The notes below the pieces were generated by a model. That model saw nothing but the letters and a program-made list of their open reading frames with translations, did not search any database and was not told where the DNA came from. Positions 17,842-26,947 of a stretch of 64,000 nucleotides of DNA are shown one piece after another. The translations under genes and the position numbers were made by a program. The first letter of the stretch is position 1; the number at the start of each line of letters is the position of its first letter. Source of the stretch: CAMPKL01 sp963817465 (GTDB lineage: Bacteria > Acidobacteriota > Terriglobia > Bryobacterales > UBA6623); the NCBI GenBank assembly GCA_963817465.1, contig CAWFOP010000003.1, positions 124,001 to 188,000 of the forward strand, written 5' to 3'.

Positions 17842-20028
17842 GTGCGGCGGGCTGGCAAACATTCGCTCCTGATTTTGGTTATCGTTGCCGCTTCCCTGCC
17901 GGCGTCGGCCGCCGTCAGCTCCGAGGTCAGCAAGCTCGCTCGCTCCTGGATCGACGACGCAACCCCGCAAGCCCGCGCGCGCCTGGCGAACTTCGCCGAG
18001 CAGGCCCGCCAACCCGAAGCGGCGTACGCGCGTCTGGCGCTCGGGTACGGCGACTACTTGAACGAAGACTACGGCGCCGCGGTGAAGGCGCTCGATCACG
18101 TCGAGCGGCAAGCGTCGCCGATCGCCGAGTACGCCGCCTACTATCGCGCCAAGAGCTATTCGCTCGAAGAACACTACGAACAGGCGGCGTGGGTGCTGCG
18201 CGATTTCGAGAAGGATTATCCTTCGAGCCGGCTGGTTCCGGCGGCCGCGCGCATACGCGTGGAAAGCCTGATCCGCGACAACCGTCTGCGCGAAGCGGAG
18301 GCCTTGTTGCTGCCCAAAAAATCGGCCGTGGCGGAGCCGGCTCGGCTCTACCTGCTGGGCCGCGTCCAAGAGCTCACCAACCGCACGCAACAGGCGATCA
18401 AGACCTACCGCGAGGTCTACTACTACCATCCGACCAGCTCGGAAGCCGACGCCTCCGAAGATCGGCTCGATGAAATCCGCAAGACTGTCGGCGGCGGCTA
18501 TCCCGCCGCTCCCGACGCTTGGCGGCTGGCGCGCGCCGACCGGTCCTTCAAGGCCGGGGACATGATCGAGGCGGCGCGCCAATACGGCTACGCGCTCGAC
18601 GGCTTAAAGGGCGCCGAGCTCGAGCGCGCGCGCCAGCAGCAAGCGATCGCGAACTACCGCTCGCTGCGGACCTCGGCCGCCTACGACCAACTGCTGCGCT
18701 ACACGCCGAGCGATCCAAAGCTGCAAGCCGAGCGCCTTTACTATCTCGGCGAGTGCGAACGCCGCAAAGACCTCGTCTCCAAATTCCGTGACCGCGCCGA
18801 GCAGTTGGCCAAGAGCTTCCCCAAGTCGCAGTGGTACGAGCAGGCGCTGTTCTCCCTCGGCAACTACTATCTGCTCGAGAACAACGGGCCGGAGTCGCGA
18901 CGCTATTACGAGCGCACCGCCCGCGAATTTCCTAAAGGCGAATACGCCGATGTGGCGCACTGGAAGGTCTGCTGGCGCTCCTATCTCGACCGCGACCCGC
19001 GCGCCGAGGCGCTGTTTGAGGAGCATGTGCGGCTGTACCCGGATTCGTCGCAAGCCTCGGCCGCGCTTTATTGGATCGCGCGCATTCGCCAAAAGGCGGG
19101 CGACGAAGCGATCGCCAACTCGCTCTACCAAGAAATCGACCGCCGCTATCCGAACTACTACTACGCCATGCTGGCGCGCGAGCGCTTGCGCGGGGCCGGC
19201 GTCATCACCACGCCCGCGCCGCAGCCGGTCAGCCTGCTCACGGCCAAGCTGCCGGGCTCGCGTCAACTCTCGCCCGACGCGTCGCCCGAGACCGTTCGGC
19301 TCATCGATCGCGGCCGGCTGCTTTATGACCTGGGCCTCTACGGCGACGCCGAATCGGAGCTGGCTCTCGGCGATTATCGCGGACCCGACGCCTACTTGAT
19401 CGGGCTCGAGCTGTTCCGCGAAACCGCCTCGCAAGAGCGCTATCACAAGGGGCTGCGCTACATGAAGCGCTACGGCTTCGGCTACCTGCGCATGCCGCTC
19501 GACGCCATGCCGCGCGACTTCTGGGAAGGCCTCTATCCGCTGCCATGGCGGGACCAGTTGACGCGCCGCGCCGAGCCTCAAAACCTCGACCCTTACCTGG
19601 TCGCCGGCCTGATCCGCCAAGAGTCCGAATTCAACCAGCTCGCCGTTTCACGCGCCGGCGCCATGGGGCTGATGCAGTTGATGCCCGCGACCGGCAAGGA
19701 AACCTTCCGCCGGCTGGGCATCCCGGGCTTCACCCGCGCCAAGCTGCACAACCCCGATATCAGCATGCGCCTGGGCACGTTCCACCTCAAGGAGACGCTC
19801 GACCAATTCAGCCAGCTCGAGGTGGCGCTGGCCGCCTACAACGCCGGCCCCAACCGCGCAAAAGAGTGGATCACCTGGGGCGACTTCAAAGAGCCCGCCG
19901 AATTCGTCGAAACGATCCCGTTCACCGAAACCCGCGGCTACGTGCAATCGGTGCTGCGTAACCGTGACATGTATCAACGGCTTTACGACCGCGCACAAGG
20001 AGAAACCGAAACCGTCGCCGGGCGTTGA
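17842..20028 (+). CDS. slt: soluble lytic murein transglycosylase (Slt70-like)
   Basis: Periplasmic enzyme that cleaves peptidoglycan with formation of 1,6-anhydromuramic acid. Start is GTG at 17842 (the ATG at 17831 is out of frame and soon stops), giving a signal peptide ending LPASAAVS. Residues about 30-560 are alpha-helical TPR-like repeats forming the Slt superhelical domain. The SLT domain follows, with catalytic Glu594 in IRQESEFN, then AMGLMQLMPATGKE, LGTFHLKE and ALAAYNAGPNR, exactly the family motifs. The 728 residues are slightly longer than E. coli Slt70. A TACAAT hexamer (17827-17832) lies just upstream. Confidence 0.95.
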   Translation: MRRAGKHSLLILVIVAASLPASAAVSSEVSKLARSWIDDATPQARARLANFAEQARQPEAAYARLALGYGDYLNEDYGAAVKALDHVERQASPIAEYAAYYRAKSYSLEEHYEQAAWVLRDFEKDYPSSRLVPAAARIRVESLIRDNRLREAEALLLPKKSAVAEPARLYLLGRVQELTNRTQQAIKTYREVYYYHPTSSEADASEDRLDEIRKTVGGGYPAAPDAWRLARADRSFKAGDMIEAARQYGYALDGLKGAELERARQQQAIANYRSLRTSAAYDQLLRYTPSDPKLQAERLYYLGECERRKDLVSKFRDRAEQLAKSFPKSQWYEQALFSLGNYYLLENNGPESRRYYERTAREFPKGEYADVAHWKVCWRSYLDRDPRAEALFEEHVRLYPDSSQASAALYWIARIRQKAGDEAIANSLYQEIDRRYPNYYYAMLARERLRGAGVITTPAPQPVSLLTAKLPGSRQLSPDASPETVRLIDRGRLLYDLGLYGDAESELALGDYRGPDAYLIGLELFRETASQERYHKGLRYMKRYGFGYLRMPLDAMPRDFWEGLYPLPWRDQLTRRAEPQNLDPYLVAGLIRQESEFNQLAVSRAGAMGLMQLMPATGKETFRRLGIPGFTRAKLHNPDISMRLGTFHLKETLDQFSQLEVALAAYNAGPNRAKEWITWGDFKEPAEFVETIPFTETRGYVQSVLRNRDMYQRLYDRAQGETETVAGR

Positions 20029-20055
20029 GTCTCAGCCCGCGGGTCTTAGTCTTCC

Positions 20056-21030
20056 ATGGCTGCATCCCATCAAATCCGACCGGAGACGTGCGCCGTCGAC
20101 GTCGACGGCATCCGCTTTTCCTACGGCGAGCGCGAAGCGCTGCGCGGCATCAGCTTCGAGGTCGGCCGCGGCGAAATCTTCGGCCTCCTGGGGCCCAACG
20201 GCGGCGGCAAGACGACGCTCTTCCGCATCCTCTCGACGCTGCTGCCGCCCGCCTCCGGCACGGCGCGCGTGTTCGGGCTCGACGTCACCGCCGATCCGCT
20301 CGAAGTTCGGCGGCGCATCGGCGTCGTCTTCCAAAACCAGAGCCTGGATAAGCGCCTGACCGTCGAGGAGAATCTGATCTACCAAGGACGCCTCTACGGC
20401 CTGTCCGGCTCGGCGCTGATGGAGCGCATCGCCGACGCCGTCGAGAAGACCGGGGTGGCCGACCGCCGCCAAGACAAGGTCGAGGAGCTCTCCGGCGGCC
20501 TACGCCAGCGGGTGGAGCTGGCCAAGTCGCTGCTGCATCGCCCGCGTTTGCTGTTGCTCGACGAGCCCTCGACCGGAGTCGACCCCGGCGTGCGCCTCGA
20601 CTTCTGGAATCACATCGAAAAGCTGCGGCGCGCGACGGCGACGACCGTCCTGCTGACGACCCACCTGCTCGAAGAAGCCGACAAGTGCGACCGCCTGGCC
20701 ATCCTCGACCAGGGCTCGGTCGTCGCGACCGGATCGCCCGCCGAGCTGAAGGCGCGCATCGGCGGCGATGTCCTTTCGCTTACGTCGCCGGTGGCGGAGG
20801 CGCTGGCGAGCCGCATCGAGGAGCGCCTCGGCGTCAAGCCCCAGGTCATCGACAACCAGGTGCGCTTCGAGCACGAGCGCGGAGCGGAGATCCTCGCGCA
20901 GTTGATGCAGGGGCTTCCCGAGCGCGTCGAAGCCGCCTCCGTTTCGCGCCCCACGCTCGAAGACGTCTTCATTCGGCTGACCGGCCACACCTTCGCCTCG
21001 CAAGACGAAGCCGAGCGCACGCTAGACTGA
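20056..21030 (+). CDS. ABC-2 exporter ATP-binding protein
   Basis: ATPase subunit of an ABC-2 type exporter, 324 residues. Walker A is GPNGGGKTT (Gly where Ser/Cys/Ala is more usual), Q-loop in VVFQNQSLDKRLTV, signature LSGGLRQRVELA, Walker B LLLLDEPSTGVDPG and the H-loop TTHLLEEADKCD. The C-terminal 90 residues form the extension typical of CcmA/NatA-like exporters, ending with PTLEDVFIRLTGH. Permease follows 9 bp downstream. The layout ATPase-permease-DUF420 suggests a role near heme-copper oxidase biogenesis, but no oxidase gene is in the window. Confidence 0.94.
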   Translation: MAASHQIRPETCAVDVDGIRFSYGEREALRGISFEVGRGEIFGLLGPNGGGKTTLFRILSTLLPPASGTARVFGLDVTADPLEVRRRIGVVFQNQSLDKRLTVEENLIYQGRLYGLSGSALMERIADAVEKTGVADRRQDKVEELSGGLRQRVELAKSLLHRPRLLLLDEPSTGVDPGVRLDFWNHIEKLRRATATTVLLTTHLLEEADKCDRLAILDQGSVVATGSPAELKARIGGDVLSLTSPVAEALASRIEERLGVKPQVIDNQVRFEHERGAEILAQLMQGLPERVEAASVSRPTLEDVFIRLTGHTFASQDEAERTLD

Positions 21031-21039
21031 GAGTTGCAG

Positions 21040-21894
21040 ATGGCATCGTCGGGAATCACCACCGCTCCAGCGAACAGCGAAACCTTTGAAGCGTTCGAGG
21101 TCGACCAAGCCGCGCATCCCAGCGCCTGGCTCGCGGTGAGCTCGATTTGGATGCGCGAGGTGCGCGGCTTCTATCGCCAGAAAGCGCGCGTGGTCGCCGG
21201 CATCGCCACGCCTTTGATCTTTTGGACCATTCTCGGCTCCGGCTTTGGCCACTCGATTCCGGCCAGCTCGGCCGGCGGCGGCTACTCGGAGTTCTTCTTT
21301 CCCGGCGCCGTCGCGCTGGTCGTGCTGTTCACCTCGATCTTTTCGAGCATCTCGATCATCGAAGACCGCCGCGAAGGATTTCTGCTCTCGGTGCTGGCGG
21401 CGCCGGTGAGCCGCTCCAGCGTCGTGCTCGGCAAGATTTTGGGCGCGACGACGATCGGCGCGCTGCAGGGCCTGGCGTTCCTGCCGCTGATTCCGATCCT
21501 CGATCTGCCGGTGCATCTGGCGGCGCTGCCCGAGGCCGGGGCGATCATCCTCGCGATGGCCTTCGCGCTGACGAGCCTGGGCTTTTATTTCGCTTGGAAG
21601 CTCAACTCCATCCAGAGCTTTCACTCGGTGATGAACATTCTGTTCATGCCGATGTGGCTGCTCTCCGGCGCCTTCTTCCCGATCGGCGGCGCGGCGACGT
21701 GGATGGGCTGGCTCATGCGCGTGAATCCGTTGACCTACGGCGTCACCGGCCTGCGGCGCATCCTGTTCAGCGGCGTCGAGATCGTCGGACCCTCGATGGT
21801 CCTGTGCTGGGCGGTGACGCTCGCTTTTGGAGCGGTGTGCTTCCTGCTCGCGGCGCGGCAAGTCTCCAAGCCGTCGCCCTCCGCCCTCAGCTAG
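21040..21894 (+). CDS. ABC-2 exporter permease
   Basis: Membrane subunit of about 284 residues with six hydrophobic segments: roughly residues 50-70, 88-108, 133-155, 163-185, 200-220 and 250-275. The ABC-2 signature region LLSGAFFPIGG and NPLTYGVTGLRRILF near the C-terminus is typical of type-2 exporters such as NodJ/DrrB. The ATG at 21040 is used; a TTG two codons upstream is possible. Translation probably follows that of the ATPase, whose stop is 9 bp upstream. Substrate unknown. Confidence 0.92.
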   Translation: MASSGITTAPANSETFEAFEVDQAAHPSAWLAVSSIWMREVRGFYRQKARVVAGIATPLIFWTILGSGFGHSIPASSAGGGYSEFFFPGAVALVVLFTSIFSSISIIEDRREGFLLSVLAAPVSRSSVVLGKILGATTIGALQGLAFLPLIPILDLPVHLAALPEAGAIILAMAFALTSLGFYFAWKLNSIQSFHSVMNILFMPMWLLSGAFFPIGGAATWMGWLMRVNPLTYGVTGLRRILFSGVEIVGPSMVLCWAVTLAFGAVCFLLAARQVSKPSPSALS

Positions 21895-21898
21895 CGCG

Positions 21899-22312
21899 AT
21901 GAACGTACGCGATCTGCCGGCGCTCAACGCGACGCTCAATTCCATCTCCACCCTGTTGCTGCTGTTCGGCTACTACTTCATCAAGCGGCGCGAGGTGCAG
22001 CGCCACAAGCTCTGCATGGTGCTGGCGTTCATCACCTCGTCGATGTTCCTGACGTCGTACCTGATCTACCACTACAACGTGGGCTCGGTGCCGTTCGAGA
22101 AGCAGGGCTGGTTGCGTCCGCTTTACTTCTCGATCTTGATCAGCCACATCACGCTGGCGATTGTCATCGTGCCGTTGATCTTGATTACGCTCTACCGCGC
22201 GCTCACATCCGACTTCCAGCGCCACCGCAAGATCGCCCGCTGGACCTGGCCGCTGTGGATGTACGTCTCGGTGACCGGCGTGCTGGTCTACGTGATGTTG
22301 TACGAGATTTGA
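21899..22312 (+). CDS. DUF420 membrane protein
   Basis: A 137-residue protein with four predicted membrane helices and the DUF420 pattern: LPALNATLNSISTLLLLFGYY, RREVQRHKLCM, SSMFLTSYLIYHY and ISHITLAIVIVPL. The conserved histidines (HK in RHKLCM, YHY, SHI) are those thought to matter in the family; some members (CtaM/YozB-like) support cytochrome aa3 oxidase assembly. The start is 2 bp after the permease stop, so it belongs to the same operon. The role in oxidase assembly is inferred from family knowledge. Confidence 0.88.
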   Translation: MNVRDLPALNATLNSISTLLLLFGYYFIKRREVQRHKLCMVLAFITSSMFLTSYLIYHYNVGSVPFEKQGWLRPLYFSILISHITLAIVIVPLILITLYRALTSDFQRHRKIARWTWPLWMYVSVTGVLVYVMLYEI

Positions 22313-22381
22313 TTTGGCCGCGAAGGCCGGGCGCGTGTAGTGTGGACTTTTGAGGGCGCACCCAAATCCAGCGAGGATCCC

Positions 22382-22429
22382 GCGGCTCTTATCGGTTGCT
22401 TCGAATCCTCCGGACGAGGTCGCGCCGCG
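22382..22429 (+). repeat. fragment of the MITE family right half
   Basis: The segment reading GGTTGCTTCGAATCCTCC then GGACGAGGTCGCGCC resembles the right part of the element at 59149-59366 (ATTGCTTCGTCCTCC then GGACGAGGTCGCGCC), with small differences including a 3-bp insertion. Neither end is preserved. It lies just downstream of the gene ending at 22312 and overlaps no convincing gene. Confidence 0.55.
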
Positions 22430-22453
22430 CGTTTGTCGTCGCGGATGGACTGC

Positions 22454-23431
22454 TCAGGACGGCGGTCGGCTTAGGGCGTCTTGGGCCGCTTTGACGGCCT
22501 TTTGGCCGTGGCTCTTCGGCTTGAAGCGGACTTGCGCGATCGCGGGCAGCTTCGCCAGCAACTGCGGCGCCTGTGACGCCTCGGCCAGCCACACGAACGC
22601 GCGCAAGATGTAGCCGCCTTCGCGCGAAAGCCGTTGCACCGCGCCCTCGCCGAGCGGCTCGAGCCACTCGGCCGCTCGGGCGCGAAACTCTTCCTGCCCG
22701 ATCCGCTCGACGGCGGCTCGAGTCGCGGCGGTCCACTTGCCCGACGGGCGCGTGCCCTCGTCGCCATGGATGCAATAGAGCAGTCGCCGCCAGGCTTCGC
22801 GCTCGGGGCCTTGCATGGCGCGGTAGTCGGCGCGGATGCGCTCGCTCCAGCAGCGCTCGAGGTCGACCGGCGTCCACTCGTCGCGCCACGCCAGCATGTC
22901 GAGCCGCGACCGGAAGAGCTGGAAGCTCACTTGATTGACGACCAGGCTTCCGTCGTAGACGCGCTCGCGGAACGTCCGAATCGCGTGCGCCAATTCGGGC
23001 GTCAAGCCTTTGGCGTCGATGTAGGCGAACACATGCGGGATCGGCGTGGACGGGGCGAGAAAGTCCCCGGCTTCGGCGGTGCGGTCGAGAATCGCAATCA
23101 GATCCGCCTCGGTCGGCGCCAGCGTCCAGCGCTCGATGCGTTCGGCGAGGCCGCGCAGCGAGCTGAGATGCTCGCTCCGCGAGCCCTCGTCGCGCAGCCC
23201 GATCATGCGCTCGATCAGCGCCCTCCAGATCAGCAGCTTACGCGCCTTGTCGCGGACGGCGTTGACTTCCTTGATGGCGGTTTGCCAGCCGGCGTCTTCC
23301 ACGCGCACGAGATAGTCGTTCAGGGCATGATGCCCTTGCGCCAGCTCCGACTTCGGGTCGAGCAGATAGCCGTCCGGACAAGGGATGCGGTCCACGCCCC
23401 AAGAATATCCGGGCGTCTGACCGCCGTGCAA
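22454..23431 (-). CDS. hypothetical helical protein, last gene of operon
   Basis: A 325-residue protein with no recognised motif. It is mostly predicted alpha-helical with charged surfaces (for example RKLLIWRALIERMIGLRDEG and AWRRLLYCIHGDEGTRPSGKW), possibly a HEAT-like scaffold; the later segment EGGYILRAFVWLAEAS resembles armadillo-type repeats in DUF4132-like proteins, but this is weak. No signal peptide or membrane segment. It is 25 bp downstream of the 117-residue gene and so likely the fourth gene of the operon starting with the dehydrogenase at 25260. Reading start is the first ATG (23431); the Met followed by DRIPCPDGYLLD suggests the true start might be further in. Confidence 0.6.
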   Translation of the reverse strand: MHGGQTPGYSWGVDRIPCPDGYLLDPKSELAQGHHALNDYLVRVEDAGWQTAIKEVNAVRDKARKLLIWRALIERMIGLRDEGSRSEHLSSLRGLAERIERWTLAPTEADLIAILDRTAEAGDFLAPSTPIPHVFAYIDAKGLTPELAHAIRTFRERVYDGSLVVNQVSFQLFRSRLDMLAWRDEWTPVDLERCWSERIRADYRAMQGPEREAWRRLLYCIHGDEGTRPSGKWTAATRAAVERIGQEEFRARAAEWLEPLGEGAVQRLSREGGYILRAFVWLAEASQAPQLLAKLPAIAQVRFKPKSHGQKAVKAAQDALSRPPS

Positions 23432-23456
23432 TCAGCCGGAGGCTCGAGGCGCGCGG

Positions 23457-23810
23457 CTAGAGCCAGTCGCGGGCTTCGAGGTCTTGGCGCAGATCTTCGC
23501 CGATGCGGCGCGGGCGGCCGTAGATCCAGAAGGCGCCCTGAGGGCCGTCCCAGAGCTTGACCTCCGTGCGCACGAGGTTGCGCCGCATGCGCGCGTCGGC
23601 CTCGACGACTTCCCTGCCCAGCCCCAGCTCCTCAATCAGCGTCCTGACGTCCAGGTCGTTCTGGTAGTCCTCGATGCCCAGGTCGTAGCCGCGCTCGACT
23701 TCGCGCACGAAGGCGCCCCAGCGCGCGATGAGGCCTTGCCTTCCGCCGCGCACGACGTGCTCGGGGCAGCCGCGAGCTTCGAGCGCCGCCGTGATCTCGT
23801 CGTCGGTCAA
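23457..23810 (-). CDS. small acidic protein, candidate immunity protein
   Basis: A 117-residue soluble acidic protein (MTDDEITAALEARGCPEH..., then GYDLGIEDYQNDLDVRTLIEELGLG). I recognise no characterised domain. Its start codon overlaps the stop of the preceding secreted toxin-like gene by 4 bp (23807-23810), giving tightly coupled translation. Absence of a signal peptide, acidic charge and position directly after a putative secreted nuclease are what one expects of a cytosolic immunity protein, but that role is inference only. It could equally be an unrelated operon member. Confidence 0.7.
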   Translation of the reverse strand: MTDDEITAALEARGCPEHVVRGGRQGLIARWGAFVREVERGYDLGIEDYQNDLDVRTLIEELGLGREVVEADARMRRNLVRTEVKLWDGPQGAFWIYGRPRRIGEDLRQDLEARDWL

Positions 23811-24223
23811 TGAGCGCTCCTTGCCTGGCGATAGAAGTAACTCACGCCGGCGTTCGGGATGAAGAAGGTGCGAATCGTGCGGTCCGGGTTGTAGGCGCCG
23901 AAATACCCGCGGCTCTTGTCGAACCGCGTGATGACGTGATCGGCGTCGCGCACGATCTCCAAGATGTCGCCTCCGGCCGGCGCATCGCGAAGCGTCTGGG
24001 CCAGCGCCAGGTATTCCCGCTTGCTGATGTCGCCGAACTCACGGCCGTGCTTGGCGTAATGGCTGTCGAGCGCTTGCGGGCTCTGAAAGCCGGGTCCCGC
24101 CGGCGCCGCCCGTTCGACCGCCGTCGCTTGCGGCGGCGGCGCGGGCTGATCGGCGCATGCGGCGGCCCCCAGCAGGGCGACCAGCGCCGCGATCAGCAAA
24201 GCCCAGCGGCGAACGAGCGTCAT
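23807..24223 (-). CDS. secreted small protein with RNase-toxin-like domain
   Basis: 138 residues. Residues 1-23 form an export signal with lipoprotein-like end (ALVALLGAAAC), then a Pro/Ala linker (about 24-48), then a compact domain of about 85 residues: HYAKHGREFGDISKREYL, GGDILEIVRDADHVITRFD, then AYNPDRTIRTFFIPNAG. The pattern of an early His in an EFG segment, and Arg/Thr in the IRTFF strand resembles the C-terminal RNase domains of polymorphic/CDI toxins (BECR-like), many of which end in such a strand. No immunity gene is named in the family; the next gene overlaps by 4 bp. Catalytic assignment is inference. Confidence 0.72.
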   Translation of the reverse strand: MTLVRRWALLIAALVALLGAAACADQPAPPPQATAVERAAPAGPGFQSPQALDSHYAKHGREFGDISKREYLALAQTLRDAPAGGDILEIVRDADHVITRFDKSRGYFGAYNPDRTIRTFFIPNAGVSYFYRQARSAH

Positions 24224-25260
24224 CCGCCAAGCGCCTCCACGACGCGGTCGCCCATCTCGGCGCAGCTCATCTCGCCGCCGATGTCGCGCGTGCGGTTCGC
24301 CGGGTCGGCGAGCGTCGCCTCCACCGCGGCGTGAATGCGTTTGGAGGCGGCTTCTTCGCCGAGCCAGTCGAGCATCATCGCCGCCGACAAGATCGTCGCA
24401 ATCGGATTCGCCCAGCCCTTGCCCGCGATATCCGGCGCCGACCCGTGCGAGGGCTGGAACACCGCATGCTCGTCGCCGATGTCGCCCGACGGCGCCAGAC
24501 CCATGCCGCCGACCAGTCCCGCCGCCAGGTCCGAAAGGATGTCGCCGAACATGTTCTCGGTCACCAGCACGTCGAACGACTCCGGCCGCCGCACCAGGTA
24601 CAGAGCGGTCGCATCGACGTAGACCTTCTCGGCCTCGACGTCCGGATACTGCTCGGCGATCTCATTGAAGATGCGGCGGAAGAAGGCCATCGACGGCAGC
24701 ACGTTCGACTTGTCGACCAGAGAAACTTTCTTGCGCCGCTTGCGGGCCAGCTCGAACGCCGAGCGAAACAGCCGCTCGGCCCCGCGCCGCGAGATGCGGA
24801 TGCCGTCGACGATCGCCTCGTCCGACGTCTCGATCGAGCCTTTGCGCGACCAGAAAATGCCTTCGGTATTCTCGCGAACGATGACGAAGTCGATCTGCCC
24901 GGCCGCGTAGCCTTTGAGCGGCGTCAGGTCGGGAGCGTAGAGCTTGATCGGCCGCGGGCCGGAGTAGAGCTCGAGCTGCTCGCGCAAATCGAGCTGCGGC
25001 GCCATTTCGGTGCCGTTGGGCCAACGCACGTCGGGCAATCCCATCGCGCCCAGCAAGATCGCGTCAAACGCCTTGACGGCCTCGAACGTCGCCGGCGGCA
25101 GCGGGTCGCCGCTGTTCAGGTACTCGCCGGCCCCGACCGAGAATTCTTCAAACTCGAGCGCGAAGCCGTCTTGAACGGCGTCGAGCGTTCTGACGGCCTC
25201 GGTCATGACCTCAGGCCCAATGCCGTCGCCCGGCAGCAGCGCAATGCGATACGTCTTCAT
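24220..25260 (-). CDS. isopropylmalate/tartrate dehydrogenase-family enzyme
   Basis: NAD-dependent beta-decarboxylating dehydrogenase, 346 residues, with the N-terminal GDGIGPEV, the substrate loop VRENTEGIFW and the metal-binding TENMFGDILSDLAAGLVGG and NAD-site GSAPDIAGKG segments. Family includes LeuB (leucine synthesis), tartrate dehydrogenase and isocitrate dehydrogenase; ENTEG is more typical of the latter two than of LeuB, which usually has RELTGG. No leuA/leuC/leuD genes are nearby. It starts the operon and overlaps the toxin-like gene by 4 bp. Substrate undecided. Confidence 0.88.
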   Translation of the reverse strand: MKTYRIALLPGDGIGPEVMTEAVRTLDAVQDGFALEFEEFSVGAGEYLNSGDPLPPATFEAVKAFDAILLGAMGLPDVRWPNGTEMAPQLDLREQLELYSGPRPIKLYAPDLTPLKGYAAGQIDFVIVRENTEGIFWSRKGSIETSDEAIVDGIRISRRGAERLFRSAFELARKRRKKVSLVDKSNVLPSMAFFRRIFNEIAEQYPDVEAEKVYVDATALYLVRRPESFDVLVTENMFGDILSDLAAGLVGGMGLAPSGDIGDEHAVFQPSHGSAPDIAGKGWANPIATILSAAMMLDWLGEEAASKRIHAAVEATLADPANRTRDIGGEMSCAEMGDRVVEALGG

Positions 25261-25301
25261 CGATCTGCCAATCTATCACGCTTGTCTTGCGACAATAAAA
25301 C

Positions 25302-26940
25302 ATGCTCCGGCTGACGCTTTGCCTCGCTCTCTCGGCCTTCTCCGGCCTGTTGTCGTGCGGAGGCTCGGCTCCTTCTGAATCGCAGAACATGAACTTCAAA
25401 GAGAAACTCGCGCGCTATACGCCCTTCCGCCTCGAGACCGACCAGTCCGCGCTCACCGAGAACGAGCGCAAGATGCTGCCGCTGCTCATCGACGCCGCCA
25501 AGGTGATGGACGGCCTGTTCTGGCGTCAGGCCTACGGCTCGAAGGACGATCTGCTGCTCTCGATCGAAGACCCCGACGCGCGCCGCTACGCCGAGATCAA
25601 CTACGGCCCCTGGGATCGGCTCGACGGCGATAAGCCCTTCTTGCCCGGCGTCGGACCCAAGCCGCCCGGCGCGCGAGTTCTATCCCCAAGACATGACCAA
25701 GGAGGAGTTCGAGAAGGCGGTCGCCGCCTCGGACGACAACGGCGAAGCCCTCAAGGGCCTCTACACGCTGGTCAAGCGCGACGGCGACAAGCTGACCACG
25801 GTCCCCTACAGCCAGGCTTACCGCGATCAGCTCGAGATCGCCGCCGCCAAGCTGCGCGAGGCGGCCGAGCTGGCCGAAGACCCGGGGCTCAAGCACTATC
25901 TCGAATTGCGCGCCGAGGCGCTGCTCACCGACGACTACCAGCCCAGCGACTTCGCTTGGATGGAGATGAAGAACAACACGGTCGACATCGTCATCGGCCC
26001 GATCGAGACGTATGAAGATCAGCTCTTCGGGCAGAAGGCGTCGTTCGAGGCCTACGTGCTGGTCAAGGACAAGGAGTGGAGCGCGCGCCTCGCCAAGTAC
26101 GTGTCGATGCTCGACGAGCTGCAGCGCGGGCTGCCCGTGGCCGACAAGTACAAGCAGGAATCGCCGGGCTCGGACTCCGACCTCAACGCCTACGACGCCC
26201 TCTACTACGCCGGCGACTGCAACGCCGGCGCCAAGACCATCGCCATCAACTTGCCCAATGACGAAGAGGTCCAGCTCAAGGAGGGCTCGCGGCGCCTGCA
26301 GCTCAAAAACTCCATGCGCGCCAAGTTCGAGAAGATCCTCACGCCGATCTCGAATGTGCTGATCGCCGAAGACCAGCGCAAGCACGTCGCCTTCGACGCC
26401 TTCTTCGAGAACACCATGTTCCACGAGGTGGCGCACGGCCTCGGCATCAAGAACACGCTCACCGGCAAGGGCACCGTGCGCGAGGCGATGAAGGAGCATG
26501 CCTCGGCGCTCGAAGAAGGCAAGGCCGACATCCTGGGGCTCTACATGGTCACCAAGCTGCACGAGAAGGGCGAGCTCGGCGACTCGGATCTGATGGACAA
26601 CTACGTCACTTTCCTGGCGGGCATCTTCCGCTCGATCCGCTTCGGCGCTTCGAGCGCGCATGGCATCGCAAACTTGCTACGCTTCAACTTCTTCGCCGAG
26701 CGCGGCGCCTTCGAACGCGACGAGGCGACCGGAACCTATCGCGTGAACTTCGATAAGATGCAAGCCGCCTCCGATGCGCTCTCTGAGAAAATCCTCGTGC
26801 TGCAAGGCGACGGGGACTACGCCGGCGCGCAGGCCTTCGTCGACCAGATGGGCAAGATCGGCCCGCAACTCGCCGCCGACCTCGAGCGGCTGGAGAAGGC
26901 CGACATCCCGGTTGATATCGTCTTCGAGCAGGGACTCTAG
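25302..26940 (+). CDS. M49-like (DPP III-related) Zn peptidase, lipoprotein (frameshifted)
   Basis: About 545 residues when repaired. Starts with a lipoprotein signal ending GLLSC. Catalytic elements are the zinc helix FHEVAHGLGIKNT and the second Glu motif EEGKADILGLY, an M49-type pair (the classical form is HELLGH plus EECRAE); residues such as NAYDALYYAGDCNAG are family-conserved too. The frame breaks at about 25671-25674 (GGCGCGCGAG has one extra base): the continuation is EFYPQDMTKEEF. Upstream, only 41 bp separate its start from the divergent dehydrogenase. Likely a periplasmic metallopeptidase; some homologues are annotated Nudix-associated. Reading both pieces gives one protein. Confidence 0.82.
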
Positions 26941-26947
26941 ATCAGTG

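Noticed and set aside
22350..22450. Possible tRNA-like sequence (GGTTGCTTCGAATCCTCC)
   Set aside because: T-arm-like match only; no acceptor stem, D-arm or anticodon arm can be built, and the segment belongs to the MITE family.
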